From: Agrostemma githago
Lineage: Eukaryota; Streptophyta; Magnoliopsida; Caryophyllales; Caryophyllaceae
Direction of reading: 5' to 3'
DNA length: 64,000 nucleotides
NCBI GenBank assembly: GCA_958450325.1
Contig: OY288250.1
Location: 42,072,683-42,136,682, forward strand
Made by a program: the position numbers and the translations under genes. The notes beneath the pieces were generated by a model, which had not been told where the DNA came from, searched no databases, and saw only the letters and a list, made by a program, of their open reading frames with translations. Position 1 is the stretch's first letter. Each line of letters starts with the position of its first letter. Positions 13,627 to 24,570 of the stretch are shown here, piece by piece.

Positions 13627-14450
13627 CTAATTGCCGTGCCTCCGGGGTAACTCAGACCCCTCTGCTAAATTATCGTGCCTCCGAGGTAACTCAGACCTCT
13701 CGGCCAAATTATCGTGCCTCCGGGGTAACTCAGACCCCTCGGGCAAATTGTCGTGCCTCCGGGATAACTCAGACCCCTCGGGCAAATTGTCGTGCCTCCG
13801 GGGTAACTCAGACCCCTCGGGCAAATTGTCGTGCCTCCGGGGTAACTCATACCCCTCGGGCAAATTGTCGTGCCTCCGGGGTAACTCAGACCCCTCGGCC
13901 AAATTGCCGTGCCTCCGGGGTAACTCAGACCGCTCGGCCAAATTGCCGTGCCTCCGGGGTAACTCAGACCTCTCGGCCAAATTGCCGTGCCTCCGGGGTA
14001 ACTCAGACCCCTCGGGCTAATTACCGTGCCTCCGGGGTAACTCAGACCCCTCGGGCTAATTGCCGTGCCTCCGGGGTAACTCAGACCCCTCTGCTAAATT
14101 ATCGTGCCTCCGAGGTAACTCAGACCTCTCGGCCAAATTATCGTGCCTCCGGGGTAACTCAGACCCCTCGGGCAAATTGTCGTGCCTCCGGGATAACTCA
14201 GACCCCTCGGGCAAATTGTCGTGCCTCCGGGGTAACTCAGACCCCTCGGGCAAATTGTCGTGCCTCCGGGGTAACTCATACCCCTCGGGCAAATTGTCGT
14301 GCCTCCGGGGTAACTCAGACCCCTCGGCCAAATTGCCGTGCCTCCGGGGTAACTCAGACCGCTCGGCCAAATTGCCGTGCCTCCGGGGTAACTCAGACCT
14401 CTCGGCCAAATTGCCGTGCCTCCGGGGTAACTCAGACCCCTCGGGCAAAT
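13627..14450. repeat. Local 429-bp (11-monomer) tandem duplication
   Basis: The segment starting near 13,627 recurs from 14,056 at an offset of 429 bp, exactly 11 monomers. The same variant order is present, including the TCTGCTAAATTATCG monomer. This is a small, recent in-register duplication. Confidence 0.8.
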
Positions 14451-16628
14451 TGCCGTGCCTCCGGGGTAAATCAGACCCCTCGGCCAAATTGCCGTACCCC
14501 CGGGGTAACTCAGACCCCTCGGCCAAATTGCCTTGCCCTCGGGGTAACTCAGACCCCTCGGGCAAATTGCCGTGCCTCCGGGGTAACTCAGACCCCTCGG
14601 CCAAATTGTCGTACCCCCGGGGTAACTCAGACGCCTCGGCCATATTGCCTTGCCCCCGGGGTAACTCAGACCCCTCGGGCAAATTGTCGTGCCTCCGGGA
14701 TAACTCAGACCCCTCGAGCAAATTTCCGTGCCTCCGGGATTACTCAAACCCCTCGGGCAAATTGTTGTGCCTCCGGGGTAACTCAGACCCCTCGGCCAAA
14801 TGGCCGTGCCTCCGGGGTAACTCAGACCCCTCGGCCAAATTGTCGTGCCTCCGGGGTAACTAAGACCCCTCGGCCAATTTGCCGTACCCCCAGGGTAACT
14901 CAGACCCTTCGGCCAAATTGTCGTGCCTCCGGGGTAACTCAGACCTCTCGACCAAATTGCCGTGCCGCCGGGGTAACTTAGACCTCTCGGCGAAATTGCC
15001 GTGCCTCCGGGGTAATTCAGATCCCTCGGGCAAATTGTCGTGCCTCCGGGGTAACTCAGACCCCTCGGGCAAATTATCGTGCCTCCGGGATAACTCAGAC
15101 CCCTCGGGCAAATTGTCGTGCCTCCGGGGTAACTCAGACCCCTCGGGCTAATTACCGTGCCTCCGGGGTAACTTAGACCCCTCGGGCTAATTGCCGTGCC
15201 TCCGGGGTAACTCAGACCCCTCTGCTAAATTGTCGTGCCTCCGGGGTAACTCAGACCTCTCGGCCAAATTTTCGTGCCTCCGGGGTAACTCAGACCCCTC
15301 GGGCAAATTGTCGTGCCTCCGGGGTAACTCAGACCCCTCGGGCAAATTGTCGTGCCTCCGGGATAACTCAAACCCCTCGGGCAAATTGTCGTGCCTCCGG
15401 GGTAACTCATACCCCTCGGGCAAATTGTCGTGCCTCCGGGGTAACTCATACCCCTCGGTCAAATTGCCGTGCATCCGGGGTTACTCAGACCCCTCGGGCT
15501 AATTGCCGTGCCTTCGGGATAACACAGACCCCTCGGGCTAATTGCCGTGCCTCCGGGGTAACTCAGACCCCTCGGCCAAATTGTCGTGCCTCCGGGGTAA
15601 CGCAGACCCCTCGGCCAAATTGCCGTGCCTCCGGGGTAACTCAGACCGCTCGGCCAAATTGCCGTGCCTCCGGGGTAACTCAGACCTCTCGGCCAAATTG
15701 TCGTGCCTCCGGGGTAACTCAGACCCCTCGGGCAAATTGCCGTGCCTCCTGGGTAAATCAGACCCCTCGGCCAAATTGCCGTACCCCCGGGGTAACTCAG
15801 ACCCCTCGGCCAAATTGCCTTGCCCCCGCGGTAACTCAGACCCCTCGGGCAAACTGCCGTGCCTCCGGGATAACTCAGACCCCTCGTGCAAATTTCCGTG
15901 CCTCCGGGATTACTCAAACCCCTCGGGCAAATTGTTGTGCCTCCGGGGTAACTCAGACCCCTCGGCCAAATGGCCGTGCCTCCGGGGTAACTCAGACCCC
16001 TCGGCCAAATTGCCGTGCCTCCGGGGTAACTAAGACCCCTCGGCCAATTTGCCGTACCCCCGGGGTAACTCAGACCCTTCGGCCAAATTGTCGTGCCTCC
16101 GGGATAACTCAGACCCCTCGGGCAAATTGCCGTGCCTCCGGGATAACTCAGACCCCTCGTGCAAATTTCCATGCCTCCGGGATTACTCAAGCCCCTCGGG
16201 CAAATTGCAGTGCATCCGGGGTAACTCAGACCCCCAGGCAAATTATCGTGCCTCCGGGGTAACTCAGACCCCTCGGGCAAATTGTCGTGCCTCCGGGGTA
16301 ACTCAGACCTCTCGGCTAAATTGTCGTGCCTCCGGGGTAACTCAGACCTCTCGACCAAATTGTCGTGCCTCCGGGGTAACTCAGACCTCTCGGCCAAATT
16401 GCCGTGCCTCCGGGGTAACTTAGACCTCTAGGCGAAATTGCCGTGCCTCCGGGGTAATTCAGACCCCTCGGGCAAATTGTCGTGCCTCTGGGGTAACTCA
16501 GACCCCTCGGGCAAATTGTCGTGCCTCCGGGATAACTCAGACCCCTCGGGCAAATTGTCGTGCCTCCGGGGTAACTCAGACCCCTCGGGCTAATTACCGT
16601 GCCTCCGGGGTAACTCAGACCCCTCGGG

Positions 16629-18700
16629 CTAATTGCCGTGCCTCCGGGGTAACTCAGACCCCTCTGCTAAATTGTCGTGCCTCCGGGGTAACTCAGACCC
16701 CTCTGCTAAATTGTCGTGCCTCCGGGGTAACTCAGACCCCTCGGCCAAATTGTCGTGCCTCCGGGGTAACTTAGACCCCTCGGCCAAATTGTCGTGCCTC
16801 CGGGGTAACTCAGACCCCTCGGCCAAATTGCCGTGCCAAATTTTCGTGCCTCCGGGGTAACTCAGTCCCCTCGGGCAAATTGTCGTTCCTCCGGGGTAAC
16901 TCAGTCCCCTCGGGCAAATTGCCGTGCCTCCGGGGTAACTCAGACCCATCGGGCAAATTGTCGTGCCTCCGGGGTTACTCAGACCCCTCGGGCAAATTGC
17001 CATGCCTCCGGGGTAATTCAGACCGCTCGGGCAAATTGCCGTGCCTCCGGGGTAACTCAGACCCCTCGGGCAAATTGCCGTGGCTCCGGGGTAACTCAGA
17101 CCCCTCGGGCAAATTGCCGTTCCTCCGGGGTTACTCAGACCCCTCGGGCAAATTGCCGTGCCTCCGGGGTAACTCAGACCCCTCGGCCAAATTGTCGTGC
17201 CTCCGGGGTAACTCAAACCCCTCGGCTAAATTGTCGTGCCTCTGGGGTAACTCAGACCCCTCAGCCAAATTGCCGTGCCTCCGGGGTAACTCAGACCTAT
17301 CGGCCAAATTGCCGTGCCTCCGGGGTAACTCAGACCCATCGGGCAAATTGTCGTGCCTCCGGGGTTACTCAGACCCCTCGGGCAAATTGCCGTGCCTCCG
17401 GGGTAACTCAGACCGCTCGGGCAAATTGCCGTGCCTCCGGGGTAACTCAGACCCCTCGGGCAAATTGCCGTTCCTCCGGGGTAACTCAGACCCCTCGGGC
17501 AAATTGCCATGCCTCCGGGGTAACTCAGACCGCTCGGGCAAATTGTCGTGCCTCCGGGATAACTCAGACCCCTCGGGCAAATTGTCGTGCCTCCGGGGTA
17601 ACTCATACCCCTCGGGCAAATTGTCGTGCCTCCGGGGTAACTCAGACCCCTCGGTCAAATTGTCGTGCATCCGGGGTTACTCAGACCCCTCGGGCTAATT
17701 GCCGTGCCTTCGGGATAACACAGACCCCTCGGGCTAATTGCCGTGCCTCCGGGGTAACTCAGACCCCTCGGCCAAATTGTCGTGCCTCCGGGGTAACTTA
17801 GACCCCTCGGCCAAATTGTCGTGCCTCCGGGGTAACTCAGACCCCTCGGCCAAATTGCCGTGCCAAATTTTCGTGCCTCCGGGGTAACTCAGTCCCCTCG
17901 GGCAAATTGTCGTTCCTCCGGGGTAACTCAGTCCCCTCGGGCAAATTGCCGTGCCTCCGGGGTAACTCAGACCCATCGGGCAAATTGTCGTGCCTCCGGG
18001 GTTACTCAGACCCCTCGGGCAAATTGCCATGCCTCCGGGGTAATTCAGACCGCTCGGGCAAATTGCCGTGCCTCCGGGGTAACTCAGACCCCTCGGGCAA
18101 ATTGCCGTGGCTCCGGGGTAACTCGGACCCCTCGGGCAAATTGTCGTTCCTCCGGGGTTACTCAGACCCCTCGGGCAAATTGCCGTGCCTCCGGGGTAAC
18201 TCAGACCCCTCGGCCAAATTGTCGTGCCTCCGGGGTAACTCAAACCCCTCGGCTAAATTGTCGTGCCTCTGGGGTAACTCAGACCCCTCAGCCAAATTGC
18301 CGTGCCTCCGGGGTAACTCAGACCTATCGGCCAAATTGCCGTGCCTCCGGGGTAACTCAGACCCATCGGGCAAATTGTCGTGCCTCCGGGGTTACTCAGA
18401 CCCCTCGGGCAAATTGCCGTGCCTCCGGGGTAACTCAGACCGCTCGGGCAAATTGCCGTGCCTCCGGGGTAACTCAGACCCCTCGGGCAAATTGCCGTTC
18501 CTCCGGGGTAACTCAGACCCCTCGGGCAAATTGTCGTGCCTCCGGGGTAACTCAGACCCCTCGGGCAAATTGTCGTGCCTCCGGGGTAACTCAGACCCCT
18601 CGGGCAAATTGCTGTGCATCCGGGGTAACTCAGACTCCTCGGGTAAATTGCTGTGCATCCGGGGTAACTCAGACCCCTCGGGCAAATTATCGTGCCTCCG
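16629..18700. repeat. Higher-order repeat series III (1,027-bp period)
   Basis: The segment starting near 16,833 is repeated from 17,860 (offset 1,027 bp, 26 monomers plus 13 bp). Both copies carry the 13-bp partial monomer (16838 and 17865) and share rare variants such as GTTCCTCC and CCGTGGCTCC. This links them to series I rather than series II. Confidence 0.85.
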
Positions 18701-19122
18701 GGGTAACTCAGACCCCTCGGCCAAATTGCCGTGCCTCCGGGGTAACTCAGACCGCTCGGCCAAATTGCCGTGCCTCCGGGGTAACTGAGACCTCTCGGCC
18801 AAATTGCCGTGCCTCCGGGGTAACTCAGACCCCTCGGGCAAATTGCCGTGCCTCCGGGGTAACTCAGACCCCTCGGCCAAATTGCCATACCCCCAGGGTA
18901 ACTCAGACCCCTCGGCCAAATTGCCGTGCCTCCGGGATAGCTCAGACCCCTCGGGCAAATTGCCGTGCCTCCGGGATAACTCAGACCCCTCGTGCAAATT
19001 TCCGTGCCTCCGGGATTACTCAAACCCCTCGGGCAAATTGTTGTGCCTCCGGGGTAACTCAGACCCCTCGGCCAAATTGCCGTGCCTCCGGGGTAACTCA
19101 GACCCCTCAGGCAAATTGCTGT

Positions 19123-19793
19123 TTGTTTATTTGTTTTAGTGAAATGTTGGTGTTGTGAGTTTGTCTTAGTTAATTTTGTTTTGCAGACTTGTCTTGTTTT
19201 GTGCGGGTTTGTTCTTGCTTTTGTTTCGATCTTGGGTTTGTCGAGTTTGCTCAGAGTTTTCTTATGTTAATCTTGGTTGTTTTTGTTGCACGTCCGGATG
19301 TAGCGTTAAATGCTAATTTTATTAGTCGAGAGTGCATTATCGATGTTAATTAGTAGTTGTCCCATTATTGCTGTTTTGCTTGTCTTAGTAGGTGCATGTG
19401 TATTGTCTTTCAGTAGTTGCGTTTGTTTTGCTTTGTATAAATTAGTAATTTAAGGTGCTTGTGAGTTTGTGAGTTTGTGAGTTTGTCTTAGTAGGTGCAT
19501 GTTTTGAGGTGCATGTTAATTAGTAACTTTGCTTTGTTTTAGTCTGGGCTAGGCCGCTTAGGCGCGCGTCCTTTAGCGCTGCAAGACTCAGGCGCTCAGC
19601 CCCCAGCGCACCAGGACTCGAGCGCGTCAGCTGGGGCGGTCGGATTTTCGTGGATCGGGTCTGCTTAAGCAATGCGAAAATTGGGGCGCTCGTTCATTCC
19701 ACAAAGAATTCGAACGCGTCATCATCTTCGCCCCAACCTCGACTTCTTCGATTTTTCTTGCCGAATTTTGTTTCGATTCCGCTTTTTACAACA
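19123..19793. other. Non-coding stretch between array and PMD gene
   Basis: T/G-rich sequence with short direct repeats such as GTGAGTTTGTGAGTTTGTG near 19,460. A GC-rich block follows at about 19,550-19,640 containing AAGACTCAGGCGCTCAG. It probably holds the promoter and 5' UTR of the PMD gene. A possible TATAAATT lies at 19,436, too far upstream to be convincing. No LTR end is recognised here. Confidence 0.5.
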
Positions 19794-22700
19794 ATGTCGA
19801 CTCCGGGTGAGTGTTCCTTGCTTGCTTATTGTCGGTTTTGCTTGATTGAATTGATTATGAGTTAGTTTGTTGCAAACCCTAGGAAATTGATTTGGGTATT
19901 TTTTATTTGTTAAGTTTCGATGCTTGTGCTTGATTTCATTGTTAAATTGAGGTCGATTAGAGCTTGTTGAAGTAGTTGAAAGCTTGATAGGGATGTTCGA
20001 GGTGTGACAATGGTTCTGTAGGGAAATTTGTTAGGAAAGCTAGGGTTAAGGACCGTTTTCCGGTTATTCCCGTGTTTATTTTGCATAATTTTGCTCAAAC
20101 GGTGTTTATGGGGATATGGGTAGCTCTATTGTCGATTGCTAGGGCTAGGATGACCTATAGGACCCTCCGTGAGATTCTGTGTGTCTTAAGACGGACCAAA
20201 AGGTGTCGTAACGATGCCGGATTTTCCCGAAACCACTTCCATTGTGACAGGGATTGACAATGCGTGCTAGTGGCCCTTTCGAAATTTTGATATCCTTATC
20301 CAAAATTTTGACCCTATTTTGACCTGTTTAAGCAGATTTAGCCTGATTAGAGCTATGTTTTGCTGTGTTGTTTTTTCGTTTCGGGTTTTACAGCTAGAGG
20401 TGATACCGAGCGTCCCGAGGGAACTTCCTCGGTTAGTGCTAGTGCTAGTGCTAGTGAGGAGGTTATTGGGGTGAGTTCACAGACTCCCCGAGGGATTCGC
20501 GGGAGATAGAGGAGTATCTCGTCTCAGCGGCGTGACCCCAAGACTATCAACGAGGCTGAGTTCGATAAAGTGAAGAAACGCAAGCTGCCGGAGACAGTGG
20601 CTAGGAGGGCTCATGCTCCGGTTCCGGTACCAGAGAATGAGGAGAATGTTTACGAGGATCCTGAGTGGGCTCGGGATTGGGATGGTCATCAGCTGATGTT
20701 TCATCTTGACCGTCACATTTCTAGCCGCATTGTGCGGGGTCTAGTGAGTGTATTATTCGCGTCTATTAGTTATGCCTCGGATTCTATCGTATATTTTTGC
20801 TTGGGTTAGACTAGCTTTGTTTTGTTCATCCTAGCATTGTTTCGGTTTGCAGCCCCCAGGTCCGATGAGGACTTTCTCGGGTTTTACCACGTGCCTTCAG
20901 GTCTACCATCAGAAGTTGACCCCCACGATGAAGGGGATTATCGAGAGGACCGCCCTGGTTCCCGTGGTCGGGCAATGGGTTAGGTTGGTGAGTTGCCATA
21001 CTAAATGCAACTTTATGGTGATTAGGGCGATGATAGATCGCTTCCACGATACTACCTCGACCTTTCACATGTCTTTTGGGGAGGTCGGGATGACCCTAGA
21101 GGATTTTGGGATGATTAGTGGTCTGCCCTAGGGTTCGGATAGGATTAGGTGGACCGCCGAGGGCCCTAGTCTAGATAGTGATGAGGTGCGGGGCCTCATT
21201 GGGGATTGTCTGCCGCGTGAGGCATATAATACGCCTCATGCTATAGTGAGCTCGTACATCACTGACCACTTCGAGCGAGTGGCGGCGTTAGAGGGTCGGG
21301 AGGCTAATACGGCGGAGCAGGATGCTCTGCTGTGGTTGTGGTATTTCCTAGGGCGAGAGGTTTAGTATCGGGATTTTGCCCTTCCTAGCCGACCTGACTC
21401 AGCTAGGGCGCTTTGATGGGGTGACCGCGGCTTTCGCGGAGATGACTCGCTGCTTGCAAGTCATGGTGAGGCTGCTGGTGATAGGGTCGGGTTCAGCTGT
21501 GCCCATTGTGGGTCCGGGCCTCATACTGAGGTTAGTTGTTTTACTCTTGTGTTTTGAGTTCTACTTAGTATTTTGGCTTGGTTGCTAAAGTTGTTTTGGG
21601 GTTTTATAGGCTTGGATCTATTCCTACTTCCCGTGCCTGGAACCTAAGACGGTGCAGGTGTACCCGAAGAGATTCCCGGCGGGAATCGAGTGGAGGCTGG
21701 CTCAACCTAAGAGCACAATCGGCCATTACCCAGTGGAGAATGCGCTAGTTAACAAACTAGGCATTGACGATGTAAGTTTTCTCTTATAGTTTATTTGCTC
21801 ATAGCCCCCAAGTTCTGGGATTCATTAGGATGTCGATTTTGTTTGTTTAGTTTGTAGCCCGCCCTTGGGCTAATTACGAGGACGTGCCGGAGTATGTGGC
21901 TCCGGAGTTGAGGCCGCGGAGTTATAGGAGGATGCTTCTTCCTGCGTTGATTCGTCTAGTTTGGTACCTGGGCGAGCGGTTGGTGCGTCAGTGCCTATAT
22001 GACGACTTCAGAGTGCCGGTTGATCCTCCCCGGACCATGTTCAGGCCGCCGACCGCCGCAGAGATCCTCGAGGACAAGGACGGAGAAGGAGGCGATACAC
22101 TCTTGGTGCCTGGTGCCTCCTACCTATCTCACGTCACCCGGCGGTTAGCTTGGTACCGCCTCGTGGTAATGTTCTAATTTTTGGCTCTAAGGTTTGTGTT
22201 GCGGCTTGTTATTTTCCTAGCCTTTTGACTGACCAATCTGTTGTCTTTTCAGTTGGCCGATCCGGATGACAAAATCCAGCCCCCAGATTTTCCTATGACT
22301 CTGCTTAGGGTGGATGCGGCTGGGATACCCTTTACCGAGCCTCTCCCCCCGTGTTCTGTTGAGGAGATGGATGCCGGGATAAAGTGGCATAACCGGGTAT
22401 ACCGGGTAAGTTTTGACTTTTGTTTTCGATTCGGGTTCTAAGAATTAGGGTCAGTTTGCCTAACTTTTATGGTTTTACTCTCAGGTTTCGTCGGTTTGCC
22501 ATCAGCAGTTGTGGCAAGCTGCCAACTGCTTCCGGGCCTACGCCTCGAGGGTCTCCCGTGACACTTCGGGGCCTCGATCGGTGAGTTTGTGTGACTAAGG
22601 TGGTTTCCTAGGCTGCTTGTGTGTTTTCCTAATGTTTGAGTGTACTCGTAGGATGTCTCGGATACGGTGGGACAGCTGGAGACTCGGGTGACCGAGCTCG

Positions 22701-23026
22701 AGGCGAAAGATGGCGAGTCGCAGAGGCTCCTGCAATCTCGGGCTGACAAGATCGCCTTCTTAAAGGAGCAGCTGGCTCGGTCTCGGGGCGAGACCTTCAC
22801 CCAGGGTGAGGCCAGACATAGGATCGAGAGAGAAACTGAGGCTGAGGCTGAGGACACGGGCGCTACGGAGGAGGTTGGAGGAGTCCCCGAGACGGCTACC
22901 CTAGATATGCTGTCGGGGATGGATGGTAGTGAGTCTCCTACCTTCGACTTAGAAGACCCAGGTTTGGATGACAACTTAGGTGAGCTTGTGATACCCATCG
23001 GTGCGGCTTCTAGGGGTCCTCCCTAG
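19794..23026 (+). pseudogene. Plant mobile domain (PMD) gene, 8 exons, antisense to the Retand-like element
   Basis: I can thread eight exons with GT-AG borders and matching phases: 19794-19806, 20394-20743, 20853-21530, 21610-21771, 21851-22165, 22253-22405, 22485-22580 and 22652-23026. Exon 1 is only 13 nt (ATGTCGACTCCGG, then GTGAGT). Exon 3 encodes the start of the plant mobile domain (aminotransferase-like family), with the hallmark FHMSFGEVGMTLEDFGMISG; exon 4 continues with AWIYSYFP. Exon 8 is charged and probably coiled-coil (EAKDGESQRLLQSRADKIAF). The family is known as a retroelement passenger in plants and also as host proteins such as MAIN/MAIL1; its molecular role here is unknown. 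The copy is broken by TAG codons at 20507, 21129 and 21363 and at least one frameshift near 21,370. In Retand-type elements, extra genes lie antisense between pol and the 3' LTR, which fits its position. Confidence 0.75.
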
Positions 23027-23870
23027 TCTCGATTTGTGTATAAATTTGTATATTTTGTATATTTGCTTTCAATTCTTCGCATTTGAATTAGTTGAATTAG
23101 TTTCGTGCTTTTTTGTTTGACTAATCGTGCAGTTAGATTGACAAGTAATCACTTTTGCGTTCATTTATTTGCGATTCGACCTAGTTTAAGGTACGTTAGT
23201 GTTGCATGAGAGTATGAAAGCCGTTTGTTTCGGAAGTTTTTTTAAATGCGTTAGTTTGAGCCGGGAATCGGATCAGGTAGTACATCGATTAAAACGTTTT
23301 GACTCGAGATGTAAAACATTAACGTGCTTTGACCGAGTGCGTTAAGAGATGAGCGCGATTATTTTGGCATTCAGAATGGAACCGAAATTTAAAATTCGAG
23401 CAATTTTTGTAAAATAAAGTTGAGCGACTTTTTATTCATTCGTAAAATCCCCTTGTCGGGCTACAGACGCGACTTGACGATGACCGCTAAAAGGCTACGA
23501 CACGCCTAGGTGGGGTAGCTTATCCCCCTAAAAAAAGAAAGAAAAAAACGTCTAAGTCTCGTACGTCCGACGAGTGAACTCGCGTTTCTGTAGCTCTTGC
23601 ATGGGTATCTTGGTTTTAAGGCGGGCTTTAGTGACTCCGGGAGGTCGTTCCCGCTGTCAAAGGTGTAGGATGATAGTTACGGGGGTTCAAATTTCTATCC
23701 TTGGGTTGCTTGGGTTGAGTCATGCCTGGCTTCAGGCGCTCGGATTGGTCATGTGGAGTCCTGGGCCGCTTGGGCTTGGGCGGCCAGAGACTCGGGCGCG
23801 TGGGCCGGTGCGGTTTGAACCTTGGGTTATGGAAATTTTCGTTGTTTCCTAATTCTTGTGGGATTAGGGC
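23027..23870. other. Spacer between the PMD and DUF7745 genes
   Basis: No coding signal is seen. It has AT-rich sequence to about 23,560, with an A/G-rich run near 23,533. A G/C-rich block follows (23,700-23,830) with GACTCGGGCGCG, similar to the block upstream of the PMD gene, directly before the DUF7745 TATA box. Confidence 0.5.
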
Positions 23871-23878
23871 TATATATA
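23871..23878 (+). promoter_or_regulatory. Candidate TATA box of the DUF7745 gene
   Basis: TATATATA lies about 67 bp upstream of the chosen ATG (23,945) and just after a GC-rich block. This is a normal plant TATA-to-start distance and suggests the antisense gene has its own promoter. Confidence 0.5.
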
Positions 23879-23944
23879 CGGGTTGTGGGTGCATGTCCTA
23901 GACATACTAGGATATCCGTAAGGTATAGAACCATATCTAGGGTC

Positions 23945-24500
23945 ATGTCGGGTTTTGGGAATGTTCTGACAGAGTGGACGGGTTTGTTTAAGAAATGTCA
24001 TTTTGAGGTTAGTTCAAACGATGGTTTGTCGACGGCTGTTGCACTGAGTCGAGTCAAGGTACAGGATGATTTTCTACGGGCATGCTCTAGATTCTGGGAC
24101 CCGAAATATCATGTATTTGCTTTCCCCGGGAATAAAGTTTTCCCTCTTCCCGAAGAGATAGACGCTATAGGCGGGTGGACCTCAGTTCGACCTTGAGTGC
24201 CTTGTGGGAAAAATGCTTATGTGGAGCGACTTTACCACTTTTTGGACCTATCTCCATTTGAGGAGGCTAAAGGCTATTTTGGTGTGGGTGGTCTTAACTT
24301 AGAGTTGCTCTCGAGGACATTCTCGCAGGTAGGCTCTCGTCATGTTTCGGCCCTAGCATGTAAGTGTGCTTTTAAAATTGTTATTGCTTGCTATTATCTT
24401 TTTGAGGATGCGCGGTCACGTGAGGGTTGGGGTAATCCTCGAGTGCTGGATGAGGTGGCGGCTATGGAACATGGACGATCACCTTCTTTGCTCATTTTAG
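23945..24500 (+). pseudogene. DUF7745 gene, 5' exon
   Basis: The frame opens at ATG 23,945 (MSGFGNVLTEW). It carries features of the plant DUF7745 family, a retroelement-associated relative of the plant mobile domain, including DDFLRACSRFWDPKYHVF followed by PLPEEIDAIGGW. A TGA at 24,194-24,196 interrupts the frame, which then continues to about SPSLLIL near 24,500, where a GT donor (GTGAACTC) is available. The next exon, starting VWLQERLGLIDPP, is found twice downstream (26,280 and 35,690) because family A inserted in this intron and the region then duplicated. The exact splice phase at this junction does not work cleanly, so one more small indel is likely. Function unknown. Confidence 0.65.
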
Positions 24501-24570
24501 GTGAACTCGTTCTGGGTCTTGACGCTAGTGTTCTGGTACAAGGGATTCCTTCTCGGGGTTCTAGGGTTAT

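Larger units (their letters stand above)
1..19122. repeat. 39-bp minisatellite array, about 490 monomers
   Basis: A 39-bp unit is repeated head-to-tail without interruption from the left window edge to about 19,122, where it gives way to unrelated sequence inside AAATTGCTGT. The array continues beyond the left edge. Typical monomer halves are CGGGGTAACTCAGACCCC and TCGGGCAAATTGTCGTGCCTC. Variation sits at a few positions: GGGC/GGCC, TGTCG/TGCCG, GCCTCC/GCATCC, CCCC/CCTC. Since 39 is 3 x 13, four of the six frames stay open and give spurious 13-residue-repeat ORFs on both strands; none has a gene-like start or context. Each monomer can fold into a short hairpin (CCGGGG against CCCCTCGG with one bulged T). 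I see no unrelated insertion inside the array. It abuts the antisense-gene end of a Retand-like element, which may be its source. Confidence 0.97.

Noticed and set aside
1..19122. CRISPR array
   Set aside because: Direct repeats are contiguous 39-bp units with no unique spacers, in plant DNA.
220..19158. Dozens of long ORFs (up to 468 codons) with 13-residue repeats on both strands
   Set aside because: They follow from a 39-bp monomer divisible by three with few stop-containing frames. They overlap on both strands, have no consistent start, and change frame wherever a 38-bp or 13-bp unit occurs.
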